Source: JACTOJ01 sp032335695 (GTDB taxonomy: Bacteria > Bacillota > Clostridia > Clostridiales > Clostridiaceae). From it: a stretch of DNA of 64,000 nucleotides. The notes under the pieces are model-generated. The model had not been told where the DNA came from. It ran no database searches and saw only the letters and a program-made list of their open reading frames with translations. The stretch covers positions 186,001 to 250,000 of the forward strand of contig NZ_JACTOJ010000001.1 of assembly GCF_032335695.1 (NCBI RefSeq), given 5' to 3'. Shown piece after piece: positions 8,229-16,594 of the stretch. Position numbers and translations under genes: made by a program. The first letter of the stretch is position 1. Each line of letters starts with the position of its first letter.

Positions 8229-9143
8229 ATGAGGATTGGTATACCCAAAGGATTGATGTATTGGAAATATGGATATATGGTAGAAGATTATCTAAAGGAA
8301 TTGGGTATTGATTACATAGTATCTCCAAATACAGATAAAGAAATATTAGATAGAGGAGTAAATTGCTGTGTAGATGAAGCATGTCTTCCGATAAAGGTTT
8401 TTCATGGTCATGTGGATTGGTTAAAAGATAAGTGTGATTTAATAGTAGTTCCCAGAATAATGCAAATTAAAAAAGATGAATTTATATGTCCTAAATTTTG
8501 TGGAATTATAGAGATGCTTAAAAGTTCTATTGATAATCTTCCTAAACTTACTGAAATGCCCATTTATGCTTTTAATGAAAAAAATTTATTTAACTGGTTT
8601 TTAAGCATATCAGAAAGCTGTACATCAAAAAATAAAAGTAAGGAAGCTTTTAGAAAAATAAGAACTATTGAAAAAGTCCATCAAAAAATAGACAATAAAA
8701 ACTTTAATATCAATGTGGCGCTTCTTGGTCACCCTTATAGTATAAGCGATGAATTCTGCAATATGAATATAGAAAGAAAACTCAAAAGCATGGACTTCAA
8801 TGTATTTACGGAAGAAAATGTGAGAGAAGATATTATAGATGAAGAGATTAAAACACTCTTTAAGAAGCCATTCTGGACTTTTGCACGAAGAAGCTATGGT
8901 GCGGCAATGTATCTCTATCATACCAAGGCCGTGGATGGAATGATATATATATCTTCTTTTGGATGCGGTATAGATTCAGTAGTTATAGAGCTTATAAGAG
9001 AGCAGCTTGGAGATTTCCCCTTTATGATAATTAAAATAGATGAGCATACAGGAGAGGCAGGATTAGATACAAGAATAGAAGCTTTTAAAGATATGCTTGA
9101 AAGGAGGAATTTAAATGAAGGTGAGCTTCCCAAACTTGGGTAA
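8229..9143 (+). CDS. CoA-dehydratase activase-associated protein, DUF2229 part (COG3580 type)
   Basis: 304 residues, first of three overlapping genes. The start RIGIPKGLMYWKYG and the cysteine-bearing blocks NCCVDEACLPIK and CPKFCG match the DUF2229 region of 2-hydroxyglutaryl-CoA-dehydratase-activator-related proteins, where cysteines hold an Fe-S (often double-cubane-type) cluster. In many anaerobes this region is one segment of a single ~1400-residue protein; here it is separate. ATG 8229 follows CAGGTGAT. The stop overlaps the next start by 29 bases. Confidence 0.82.
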   Translation: MRIGIPKGLMYWKYGYMVEDYLKELGIDYIVSPNTDKEILDRGVNCCVDEACLPIKVFHGHVDWLKDKCDLIVVPRIMQIKKDEFICPKFCGIIEMLKSSIDNLPKLTEMPIYAFNEKNLFNWFLSISESCTSKNKSKEAFRKIRTIEKVHQKIDNKNFNINVALLGHPYSISDEFCNMNIERKLKSMDFNVFTEENVREDIIDEEIKTLFKKPFWTFARRSYGAAMYLYHTKAVDGMIYISSFGCGIDSVVIELIREQLGDFPFMIIKIDEHTGEAGLDTRIEAFKDMLERRNLNEGELPKLG

Positions 9144-10212
9144 TTCATATGTAGCCGGCAAAGCTCTTATGGATGATTTAGGCATAGAGTGCATAATACC
9201 AAGTCCAAGCAATAAAAATTCTTTAAGCTTAGGAGAAAAATTTGCACCAGATGAGATATGCCTTCCCTTTAAAATAATGGTAGGAAATTATATTGAAGCT
9301 ATAGAAAAAGGTGCAGATACCATTATCATAACTGGAAGCTGCGGACCTTGCAGATATGGTGAATATTGTGAACTTCAGCTTAATATATTAAAAAAAATAA
9401 AGAATGATTTGAAGCTCATAGTGGTAGATTCACCTAAGGATATAGGAAGAGATGATTTTATGAAGAGAATAAGTTACATATCTAAAGGCAGTGACTTACC
9501 TTTAATAGCAAAATTATCTGCAGCGGCAAATGCACTAAAAGTTATTAATTTAATGGATTCATTTGAAAAAGAGGTAAAGATAAAGGCTGGCTTCGAGAAA
9601 AAAAGAGGAGAATGTAAAGATTTATTATATAACTGTAGAAGGGATGTATCTCAATCCAAAGGAAGCCGACAGATGCTTGAGGTATTAAAAAGTTATAAAA
9701 ATAAACTAAAAAATATAGCTCTGGATAATAGTAAAACTCCTATAAAGATAGCTATTATAGGAGAAATATATACCATTATAGAACCCTTTACTAATGTATA
9801 TCTAGAAGAGAAGCTTATGGATTACGGAGTTATAAGCACTAGAACCTTGTACCCAAGTTGGTGGGTAAAAAATCTTCTTATGTCAGTTATTAGGCTTAAT
9901 TCTCTCGATATAAGATTAGCATCTCAAAAGTATTTACCCTACTACATAGGGGGGCATGGACGAGAATGTGTTGGAGAGGCTGTGCTGGCTCAAAAGCATG
10001 GCTGCGATGGTGCTATTCAAATATTTCCGACAGGTTGTATGCCTGAAATTGTTTCGAAAGCTATACTACCAAGCATATCAAAAGATAAAGATTTTCCTAT
10101 AATGACATTAATAGTAGATGAGCTTTCTGGAGAAGGAGGCTATATAACAAGATTAGAAGCTTTTGTGGATCTTTTGGAAAGGAGAGATAAAAATGTATTA
10201 TATAGGTGTTGA
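9115..10212 (+). CDS. CoA-dehydratase activase-associated protein (COG3581 type)
   Basis: 365 residues, ATG 9115 after AAAGGAGG. It starts with KVSFPNLGNSYVAGK, then DEICLPFKIMVGNY, the cysteine cluster GSCGPCRYGEYC (about 77-88) and, further on, the GGHGRECVGEA and FPTGCMPEIV blocks that supply further cysteines. This is the partner segment to the DUF2229 protein. Together with the ATPase at 10193 it probably forms an ATP-driven electron-transfer system for a difficult reduction. The final substrate is unknown because no dehydratase subunits lie nearby. It overlaps both neighbours. Confidence 0.82.
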   Translation: MKVSFPNLGNSYVAGKALMDDLGIECIIPSPSNKNSLSLGEKFAPDEICLPFKIMVGNYIEAIEKGADTIIITGSCGPCRYGEYCELQLNILKKIKNDLKLIVVDSPKDIGRDDFMKRISYISKGSDLPLIAKLSAAANALKVINLMDSFEKEVKIKAGFEKKRGECKDLLYNCRRDVSQSKGSRQMLEVLKSYKNKLKNIALDNSKTPIKIAIIGEIYTIIEPFTNVYLEEKLMDYGVISTRTLYPSWWVKNLLMSVIRLNSLDIRLASQKYLPYYIGGHGRECVGEAVLAQKHGCDGAIQIFPTGCMPEIVSKAILPSISKDKDFPIMTLIVDELSGEGGYITRLEAFVDLLERRDKNVLYRC

Positions 10213-11164
10213 TGTAGGATCTGTAAGCACAGATGTAGCGGTAATAGATGAAAAATTTAATGTAACAGATAAACTTTATTTAAGAACTATGGGCAATCCA
10301 ATAAAGGTGGTTCAAAGCGCATTTAAAAAACTATCTGAGAAATATGATAATTCAGATATAAAAGGTATAGGAACTACAGGTAGCGGGAGAATTATTGCTT
10401 CATACATTATTGGAGGAGATGCAGTAAAAAACGAGATAACTGCACATGCAGTAGCTGCACTTTCTGAGGATGAAAATGTAGAAACTATCATAGAGATAGG
10501 AGGGCAGGATTCCAAGATAATAATATTAAGAAAAGGGATAGTTACGGATTTTGCCATGAATACTGTATGCGCTGCTGGCACAGGTTCTTTTCTTGACAGG
10601 CAAGCTGAAAGACTTGGAATTGCTATAGAGAATTTTGGGGAGTACGCTCTTAAGTCTGAAGCTCCAGTAAGAATTGCAGGAAGGTGTGCAGTTTTTGCAG
10701 AGTCAGATATGATACATAAACAGCAGGTAGGATACAATCAAAGTGATATAATAAGAGGGCTTTGTGATGCACTGGTAAGGAACTATTTAGGTAACGTGGC
10801 CAAAGGAAAAACTATACAAGGGAAAATATTTTTCCAAGGAGGAGTTGCAGCAAACTTAGGCATGAAAAAAGCTTTTCGGGAATGTTTACAAAGAGAAATA
10901 TATGTACCTGAACATTATAACGTTATGGGAGCTATAGGAGCGGCGATATTAGCAAAAGAAGCAGTTGATAGAAAAGGAATGACTAATTTTAGAGGGTTTG
11001 AAATAGGAGACAGCAATTTTCAATCCAGAAGCTTTGAATGCAATGGCTGTTATAACGGTTGTGAAGTAGTGGAACTTTCCGATGATCAGTGCATAATAGG
11101 TTATCTGGGAGACAGATGTGAAAAGTGGAGCAATAAATTAGCTAAGCAAAAAATGAATGCATAA
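10193..11164 (+). CDS. Acyl-CoA dehydratase activase, BcrAD/BadFG family ATPase
   Basis: 323 residues. ATG 10193 is chosen over 10163 because GGAAAGGAG lies just upstream and the protein then begins MYYIGVDVGSVSTDVAV, the first phosphate loop of the ASKHA fold. Also visible: TTGSGR, EIGGQDSKII, VCAAGTGSFLDRQ (with a conserved cluster Cys) and GGVAANLGM. The C-terminal tail adds CNGCYNGC, an extra iron-sulfur-type motif. These homodimeric ATPases bridge a 4Fe-4S cluster and inject low-potential electrons into partner proteins. It overlaps the preceding gene by 20 bases, so the three proteins are co-translated. Confidence 0.88.
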   Translation: MYYIGVDVGSVSTDVAVIDEKFNVTDKLYLRTMGNPIKVVQSAFKKLSEKYDNSDIKGIGTTGSGRIIASYIIGGDAVKNEITAHAVAALSEDENVETIIEIGGQDSKIIILRKGIVTDFAMNTVCAAGTGSFLDRQAERLGIAIENFGEYALKSEAPVRIAGRCAVFAESDMIHKQQVGYNQSDIIRGLCDALVRNYLGNVAKGKTIQGKIFFQGGVAANLGMKKAFRECLQREIYVPEHYNVMGAIGAAILAKEAVDRKGMTNFRGFEIGDSNFQSRSFECNGCYNGCEVVELSDDQCIIGYLGDRCEKWSNKLAKQKMNA

Positions 11165-11171
11165 TAGATTA

Positions 11172-11210
11172 AATACCTCACTTAAATGAGAAAGTGGGGT
11201 ATTAGTATTT
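11172..11210 (+). terminator. Terminator after activase operon
   Basis: TACCTCACTT (from ~11174) pairs with AAGTGGGGTA (to ~11200), then a T-rich stretch. Confidence 0.7.
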
Positions 11211-11464
11211 TTAAAGCACTATCTCAGTTTATTAAGCTTAACAAATTCAGAAGATATGCCACTATACCTAGTTATATAGTTATAATGGCATAGATAGCTT
11301 AATTGAGATTACTAAAATTATAGGTGAGAGTGTACAAACATTAAAAAATATAGTAAATAGAGAAATAACTCTAAAAATTAGATATGTTTATTGAAATATA
11401 TACCAATACAACGAAGAAAATGATAATATTATATTGACAAAAATTTAATATTTAATTTTATACG
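11211..11464. other. Gene-poor stretch with a possible coding remnant
   Basis: No intact gene. TATGCCACTATA (11255-11266) and TATAATGGCATA (11280-11291) form an imperfect inverted repeat. From about 11280 a frame without any start codon reads YNGIDSLIEITKIIGE and on to a stop near 11395; it looks like the tail of a lost gene but I cannot name it. Confidence 0.3.
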
Positions 11465-11480
11465 AAAGGAGGTTATTAAA

Positions 11481-11906
11481 ATAAATTATGGCAAGCCTGA
11501 AAAAAGAAAAATAATTATATTCTTTTTAATTATCATGACAATGTTTTCTGTTGCTTGTTCATCTAAAGACACAAATGAAAATAAGGATAATCCGTTACCT
11601 GTTAGTGGTAAAGGTATTAAAGAATTGAAAATTACAAATAGAAGTTATATAGACAAAAAGGTTGCAAATGATGCAGATATAAAAAAGATAATTAATTTAA
11701 TAAACAGAGTAAAAGTTAAAAAAATAAGCAATGAAAGTCTTTCAGGGGAAGGATATATTGTAGCAATAACATATTCAAATGGTGAGAAAATAAGTCTTGG
11801 TTTTTTGAGTACAACTTTAGAGTTTAAATGTAATGAATTTAATGCTAGTTATGTGATTGATAAAAACATTCTTGACGGATTAGATGATATATACAATGAA
11901 GCATAA
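11481..11906 (+). CDS. Putative lipoprotein with non-canonical start
   Basis: From ATG 11535 the product would be MTMFSVACSSKD..., a lipobox with no basic n-region. Read upstream in the same frame the sequence is NYGKPEKRKIIIFFLIIMTMFSV ending in the lipobox Cys (given here without the final AC), i.e. a proper lipoprotein signal peptide. No ATG, GTG or TTG exists in that part; an ATA at 11481 lies 8 bases after AAAGGAGG (11465-11472). So either ATA is used, or the start codon has mutated. The mature domain (~110 residues) is Lys-rich with strands ELKITNRSYIDKK and VAITYSNGEKISLGF; family unknown. Confidence 0.5.
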   Translation: MNYGKPEKRKIIIFFLIIMTMFSVACSSKDTNENKDNPLPVSGKGIKELKITNRSYIDKKVANDADIKKIINLINRVKVKKISNESLSGEGYIVAITYSNGEKISLGFLSTTLEFKCNEFNASYVIDKNILDGLDDIYNEA

Positions 11907-11949
11907 TTGCAGAATATGAAATATGTAGGACTATCTTAAAAATGGACAT

Positions 11950-11983
11950 AAAAAAGCGGTTTCAGAGATATCTCAAAAACCAC
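11950..11983 (-). terminator. Terminator of the split tRNA-Leu gene
   Basis: Read on the minus strand, GTGGTTTTTGAGATATCTC then TGAAACCGC and TTTTTTAT: an imperfect hairpin with T run 17 bases past the tRNA 3' end. Confidence 0.6.
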
Positions 11984-11999
11984 TTTAACTGTTTATTAA

Positions 12000-12055
12000 T
12001 GCCGAAGGCGGGAATCGAACCCGCACGGTTGTTACACCACTGGATTTTGAGTCCA
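12000..12055 (-). pseudogene. tRNA-Leu(CAA), detached 3' half
   Basis: On the minus strand this reads anticodon loop CTCAAAA, anticodon-stem arm TCCAG, a long variable arm, T arm GCGGG-TTCGATT-CCCGC, acceptor arm CTTCGGC and discriminator A; CCA is not encoded. The matching 5' half (acceptor GCCGAAG, D arm, stem CTGGA) is at 22754-22794. Upstream of the anticodon loop here the sequence is unrelated element DNA, so no tRNA is restored. Joined at the shared core, the halves give an 84-nt normal tRNA-Leu. Confidence 0.93.
12043..12055. repeat. Left attachment-site core
   Basis: GATTTTGAGTCCA, identical to 22754-22766; it spans the anticodon loop and part of the anticodon stem of tRNA-Leu. Confidence 0.88.
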
Positions 12056-12134
12056 ACGTGGTATTTTAAAGGGCTGAAAGCATTGAAAATACATGTATTT
12101 ATCCAATTTGTAAAAATATACATTGAAAAATACA

Positions 12135-12143
12135 CGCACGACT
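12135..12143. other. Motif shared by both element ends (left copy)
   Basis: CGCACGACT within AAAAATACACGCACGACT, 80 bp inside the left core. The right end has CGTACGACT (22550-22558) in a similar A-rich context. Possible recombinase arm sites; inference only. Confidence 0.3.
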
Positions 12144-12192
12144 GTTATAATAAATTTATAACAGCAAAACGATTTTTTAGGGGGTAAAATAC

Positions 12193-13281
12193 ATGAGTAT
12201 TGATAAACTTTTAGATGCTGATTATGAAGAACTAACTAGAGAAAAGACACCTAAAGAGATACATAATAAACAAAGGAAAGAGCAAAAGATAAAGAAGAGA
12301 AATCAAATTCCAAACAATTGGAATATGGCTATAGAAAGTTTTTTAGAAGATAGAAGGATAAGAAATTGTGCCACACAGACACTCGTTTTTTATAGGGATA
12401 ATCTAAAATACTTCTATCGTGATTTTATTGAACCTGAAGGAATTGAAAGACCTATTGATTTTACAGAAGATGATTTAAAAGACTATATAGACTTTTTAAG
12501 AGAAAACGCAAATAAAACAAGTTCAATTAATATTCGATTAAGAGCGTTGAGGTCATTTTATAACTATCTATTTGAAAATGAATATATGACTAAAAAACTA
12601 AAGATAAAGCAACTAAAAGAAGATAAAGAAATTATTGAAACTTTTACTCAAGAGCAAATAAAGAAAATGTTAATAAAGCCTGCTATAAAAGGCTCACTTG
12701 CAATTTATAGGGACTATATTACAATTTTAACTTTGTTAGGCACTGGAGTAAGATTGAATAGTTTAGTCAACATTCGCATAGGTGACATAGACTTTGAAAA
12801 GAAAGAAATAAGAATTAATACTACAAAAGGTAGGGAGCAACTTATATTGCCATTAGACAATTATCTCAAAAAAAATTTACAAGAATATATTAATACTTTC
12901 GATTTTGATGAAGATAATTACTTGATTTGTACACAATTTGGAGAAAAAATTGCAAAAAGAACTGTACAAGATAGAATAAATATTTATTGTAAAAAACTTT
13001 TAGGTGAAGACGTAAGATGCAATATTCATAAATTTCGCCACACATTTGCCCTTGAATATATAAGGAGTAGAAGTAAAAACGGGTCATTTGAACATGGTAG
13101 TTTATTGGTTTTACAGCGTTTAATGGCTCACAAACAGATTCAAACTACGATGGTGTACCTAAATCTTCTGCAAGAGGATATTAGGCGTGATTTTTTCAAT
13201 AATTCTCCTTTATCTGTAATGGCAGATATTAAACAAAAGAACGGAAGAAAAGCAATAAAAATGAATGTTGATAAAGAATAA
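12193..13281 (+). CDS. Tyrosine recombinase (integrase)
   Basis: 362 residues, start ATG 12193 after GGGGG. An N-terminal SAM-like core-binding domain (about 45-145) is followed by a catalytic domain with the catalytic set Arg187 (GTGVR), His279 and Arg282 (HKFR), His313 (LMAHK) and nucleophile Tyr322 (MVYLNLL). It lies 138 bp from the left tRNA core and is the obvious candidate for integration into tRNA-Leu. A basic N-terminal extension of ~40 residues (KEIHNKQRKEQKIKKR) may help DNA binding. Ends at a strong terminator. Confidence 0.93.
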   Translation: MSIDKLLDADYEELTREKTPKEIHNKQRKEQKIKKRNQIPNNWNMAIESFLEDRRIRNCATQTLVFYRDNLKYFYRDFIEPEGIERPIDFTEDDLKDYIDFLRENANKTSSINIRLRALRSFYNYLFENEYMTKKLKIKQLKEDKEIIETFTQEQIKKMLIKPAIKGSLAIYRDYITILTLLGTGVRLNSLVNIRIGDIDFEKKEIRINTTKGREQLILPLDNYLKKNLQEYINTFDFDEDNYLICTQFGEKIAKRTVQDRINIYCKKLLGEDVRCNIHKFRHTFALEYIRSRSKNGSFEHGSLLVLQRLMAHKQIQTTMVYLNLLQEDIRRDFFNNSPLSVMADIKQKNGRKAIKMNVDKE

Positions 13282-13287
13282 AATAAG

Positions 13288-13318
13288 AAAATCCAAGCAT
13301 TAAAACTTGGATTTTTTT
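13288..13318 (+). terminator. Terminator of integrase gene
   Basis: AAAATCCAAG (13288-13297), loop, CTTGGATTTT and further T's. Confidence 0.9.
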
Positions 13319-13678
13319 ATTTATATGACGTGTGGTAAAATTCAACAAAAAAGAATTTTTATAGAATTAACATATAAAATTTGACTCTTGCTTTTATTTA
13401 ATTTACAATAAACACCAATAATAAAATTATGAGAACGGAATATAAGAAGGTGAAAATAATGTATAAATAAAGATAAAAAAAGAATGTTGACAGCCGACCA
13501 AAGCAAAATCAACATTCTATCTAAAAGAATTTGTAACAATTATTATGTAATAATAATACTATGCTTACAATTGAAAAGCAAGTTTTATATACAATTTTAG
13601 ATAGAAATTTTTCGGTATGGCTGTACAACTAAAATAAGGTACAGCCTTTTTTATATTCCCTGTAAGGGGGGATGTAAA
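13319..13678 (+). promoter_or_regulatory. Leader of rep with two hairpins, likely attenuator
   Basis: No gene. AGAATGTTGA (13481-13490) pairs with TCAACATTCT (13509-13518), loop 18 nt. Further on, GGCTGTAC (13619-13626) pairs with GTACAGCC (13639-13646) and is followed by TTTTTT, a terminator placed just ahead of the rep ribosome binding site (GGGGGG near 13666). This layout suggests transcription attenuation of rep, perhaps with an antisense RNA, as in several rolling-circle plasmids. Confidence 0.6.
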
Positions 13679-14911
13679 ATGTTAAGCGAAACAAACATGA
13701 TAGTTAAAGTAAATTTTTTTGATAATACAATATATATAAAAGACTATTTATTTGCAAGTAAAGACTACAGTAATACTACTATTGCAAATAATAAGAGTAA
13801 AAATGATAGTAATATTATTGCAGAATCCAATACTGAAATAAAAGACAATGTAAAGACTACAACTGTAACTTTGAAAAATAAGAAAGACTTAAGCAAAAAA
13901 GAACTTAAAGAAATAAAAGCAAAGAAAGAGAAAGCAAACAAAATAAGAACTATGGAAAATGCATTAGACGAGTTTTATAATATACATTCGTTAAATGTAG
14001 ACAGAAGTAATAAAGTAATTTTCTTCACGATAGATACTCGCTATGCTGTTAAAAAGCGTAGCGACATGAAAAACTTAGCAAACAAATATATTAAACTATT
14101 AAACTATGAAATTTATAAAAGTAATGAAATTAAACTCAGAGTGTCTTATGTCTTAGAAGAGCACATAAATGGCTATCTGCACGTTCATGGCTTTATATAC
14201 AACGCTACAAAATTTGAATATGATATCATACAACATAAAGCAAATAGAATGTTTGATAGATACTGTGAAGAGAAAAATATTAAATTCAAGCCTCGCAAAC
14301 TCGTAGGAACAAGTAAAAACAATGTTTATATAACATATAAGATTATAAATACAACTAACGAAAAAGGTATAAAGCAAACAAAAGAATATGTAAGCAAATA
14401 TGTACAAAAGCAATTAAAAGACGCAAAGTACAAAATACAACAGAAAGACAATAAGAAGGAACTTAAGAAATTTAAAAATGTGCAGTTCTTCTTCTATACA
14501 AAAGAGTGCAGAGATTTAAAGAAAGTATATAAATTTAATATGTTCTTACATGATATGCAGAAAGAAGATTTTTACAAGCAAATCAATAAATATATAAATA
14601 AAATAAATGAAAGTAAAGAATATAAGAAAGTAAATATTTACAATAAAACTTATGAAAATATATACATGAATAAGAATTACACTTTTGATAAAAAAGATTT
14701 AGAAGAGATAATAAGGATACTTTCTGTATTTGTAAGTATTTCTGCATATAACGTAAGCAGAGACGCATTAAAGAAAAATAATGATGCAACTGACTTTAAC
14801 TATATAAAATATTATAGACAAATACAAGACGTAAGTGTATGTAGAAAGTATAACGTATTTTTACAAAAAATCGGAGTGAATGATAAGGAGTTGTTTGAAC
14901 TTGCAAGTTAG
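13679..14911 (+). CDS. HUH-endonuclease replication initiator (Rep), two-tyrosine type
   Basis: 410 residues. The HUH metal motif is LHVHGF with His168 and His170, after VLEEHINGY. About 70 residues later comes YVSKYVQK, giving Tyr237 and Tyr241, each followed by the YxxK lysine (Lys240, Lys244). That double-tyrosine arrangement is the one of phiX174 gpA-like initiators, which nick the double-strand origin and rejoin the displaced strand. The ~90-residue N-terminus is Lys/Asn-rich and probably disordered; the C-terminal ~130 residues are helical and unrecognised. An attenuator-like leader precedes it and a strong hairpin follows. It implies the element replicates by a rolling-circle mechanism when excised. 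Confidence 0.82.
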   Translation: MLSETNMIVKVNFFDNTIYIKDYLFASKDYSNTTIANNKSKNDSNIIAESNTEIKDNVKTTTVTLKNKKDLSKKELKEIKAKKEKANKIRTMENALDEFYNIHSLNVDRSNKVIFFTIDTRYAVKKRSDMKNLANKYIKLLNYEIYKSNEIKLRVSYVLEEHINGYLHVHGFIYNATKFEYDIIQHKANRMFDRYCEEKNIKFKPRKLVGTSKNNVYITYKIINTTNEKGIKQTKEYVSKYVQKQLKDAKYKIQQKDNKKELKKFKNVQFFFYTKECRDLKKVYKFNMFLHDMQKEDFYKQINKYINKINESKEYKKVNIYNKTYENIYMNKNYTFDKKDLEEIIRILSVFVSISAYNVSRDALKKNNDATDFNYIKYYRQIQDVSVCRKYNVFLQKIGVNDKELFELAS

Positions 14912-14990
14912 AAATATCTTTAAAAAATTGAATATTAAACAGGCTTATTTTTTAAAAATGTAAAAAAGTAAGTCTTTTTGTGCTGTCAAG

Positions 14991-15037
14991 AAACTTATAT
15001 GCTAAAACGCAAAGCGTTTTAGCTAAGAAGTTTTTTT
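14991..15037 (+). terminator. Long hairpin terminator after rep
   Basis: GCTAAAACGC (15001-15010) pairs with GCGTTTTAGC (15014-15023), extended by AAACTT (14991-14996) with AAGTTT (15028-15033), then T run. The remaining gene-free DNA from 14912 to 15288 shows nothing else I can name. Confidence 0.8.
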
Positions 15038-15288
15038 GTGAATGTAAAGAAAAATAAACAAGAAAAATGCAGGAAAACAATTTTAAATTAAAGTTTGTCT
15101 ACTGCTCGCTATACTTGTTGTAGAAATGCTTAAACTTTAGAGAAAATTATATAAGAAATATTGCATTATCAATACTTTTAAGGCTTTTAGATGAACATTT
15201 TAAAAATACTTTTAGGATAAATAAAAAGAGCAATAAATGCTCTCTTATTTCAATAAAAAACTAATATTTATTATCTTTTATATATGTT

Positions 15289-16041
15289 TTAATATCCAAT
15301 AACTTCCGACGAGACTTGTTCTATAATGTCATTAGAAATTTTACCTATTTCTAGTAAATATACATTATTTAATCTAGGATTAAATATTCCTAGGTTTCTA
15401 ATTGCTTTGAACTCTTTATGTATTGAGTGAATTCCCATTAAATAATACATTAGCAATTGCAAAGTATGAGCATTGGTAGGTGCTTTTACTGAAACTTTAA
15501 AATCCCATAAAGTATCTTCAGTAAGAAAATCACCATCACCCTTTGAAACTACGTCAGTGTACCCACCTTCAAATGTGAAACCATCCTTAGTTATAGGGCC
15601 ATATTCCTTAATAAAATTTATGCTCCTATTAACCATAGTTCTAATATTAAATATAGTATCAATATCAGGTTCAATATTTTTAACAGGTTTATATCCAATT
15701 AAACCTGCTCTAAAGCAAACATCATACCCTGCTAATTTACAGGCATTGGATATAGAGTTATCATCTAAACCTGATATACCTTTTAATAATTTTTTCGCAT
15801 AAGGCTCATCTTTAATTAAAGAAGCACCTAAAAGTGAAATTCTAAATGCCTCCTCCTTTGGAGTTCCTATAATATATCTTGTCATATAATCTACTGCTAT
15901 GCCTACTAAACTGCTATGTATATTTTCGTCACATTTCAAGTCAATACCATCGTTTAAATTTATAACGGCAAACTCTTTCGGTTTTATATATCCGCCAGTA
16001 GGTTGCTTTATCTGTTTTATTCTTTGTGTTACTGAAGCCAC
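15289..16041 (-). CDS. PD-(D/E)XK-superfamily nuclease-like protein
   Basis: 250 residues from GTG 16041, chosen because AAGGAGGGG lies 9 bases upstream; the ATGs at 16098 and 16089 have no site. The C-terminal half has the RecB-like signature: GDGDF (Asp169/Asp171), LWDFK (Asp180, Lys182), then Q195xxxYY (QLLMYY), in the order Asp, D-x-K, QxxxY. The N-terminal ~140 residues are mixed alpha/beta without a recognised fold. It is transcribed opposite to its neighbours as a single unit, a common arrangement for accessory or defence genes in mobile elements. A nuclease role is inferred from motifs only. Confidence 0.6.
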   Translation of the reverse strand: MASVTQRIKQIKQPTGGYIKPKEFAVINLNDGIDLKCDENIHSSLVGIAVDYMTRYIIGTPKEEAFRISLLGASLIKDEPYAKKLLKGISGLDDNSISNACKLAGYDVCFRAGLIGYKPVKNIEPDIDTIFNIRTMVNRSINFIKEYGPITKDGFTFEGGYTDVVSKGDGDFLTEDTLWDFKVSVKAPTNAHTLQLLMYYLMGIHSIHKEFKAIRNLGIFNPRLNNVYLLEIGKISNDIIEQVSSEVIGY

Positions 16042-16222
16042 TATGTAACCCCTCCTTAATATTTTATATTTCTCCCCAAGATTCTCCATAACATTCAAGG
16101 CTTAAATAATAATTTTATCATTAAATTCACATTAGATTACAAGTATGAATTAATATGTTTATTATTATACCATATCTATCTTTTTTATCCTACATATACC
16201 TACTTCTATTTTACAATATATT

Positions 16223-16319
16223 TATAATAAAATTATCATAAAATAATTAATACATATAAATACTCTATATTAATTAATTATAGTTATAAAGCATAATAAA
16301 TATATTATGTTTTTTACAT
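16223..16319. repeat. Long direct repeat, copy 1
   Basis: 97 bp, repeated 148 bp further on (16371-16465) with about 15 substitutions and one indel by eye. Contains the palindrome CATAATAAATATATTATG (16292-16309). Lies in the ~550-bp gene-free stretch between the nuclease-like gene and the lipoprotein. Confidence 0.8.
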
Positions 16320-16370
16320 TTATTTTTGATTTTGGAATATATGTATATAGTTGTAATTCCATAATAAAAA

Positions 16371-16465
16371 TATAATGAAATTATTATAAAGTAATAACTA
16401 GGTATAAATATTCTATATTAACTAAATATAATTACAAAGTGTAATAAATATATTATGTTTTTACA
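16371..16465. repeat. Long direct repeat, copy 2
   Basis: Second copy of the 16223-16319 repeat, with the palindrome kept as GTAATAAATATATTATG (16440-16456). Possible regulator-binding or partition/origin sites upstream of the exported-protein genes. Confidence 0.8.
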
Positions 16466-16594
16466 CTCTAAAATTGATTTCATAGCAATTATACTTTTGT
16501 AAAATAATTCTAAAAAAATATTGCTTTTACAACCTGTGCATGTTAACATCACCACCATGATACATAATTTTATATATTAAAGGGGGCTGATAAC

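Noticed and set aside
12000..12080. A complete tRNA restored at the left junction
   Set aside because: The bases upstream of the anticodon loop do not form a D arm or pair with the CTTCGGC acceptor arm, so the tRNA is not rebuilt.
11942..12187. 81-residue plus-strand ORF
   Set aside because: It is read through the tRNA-Leu 3' half in the antisense direction (MPKAGIEPARL is the usual translation of a T arm) and has no ribosome binding site.
13342..13539. 65-residue hydrophobic minus-strand ORF
   Set aside because: It overlaps the rep leader hairpin, lacks a ribosome binding site, and its composition is that of AT-rich non-coding DNA.
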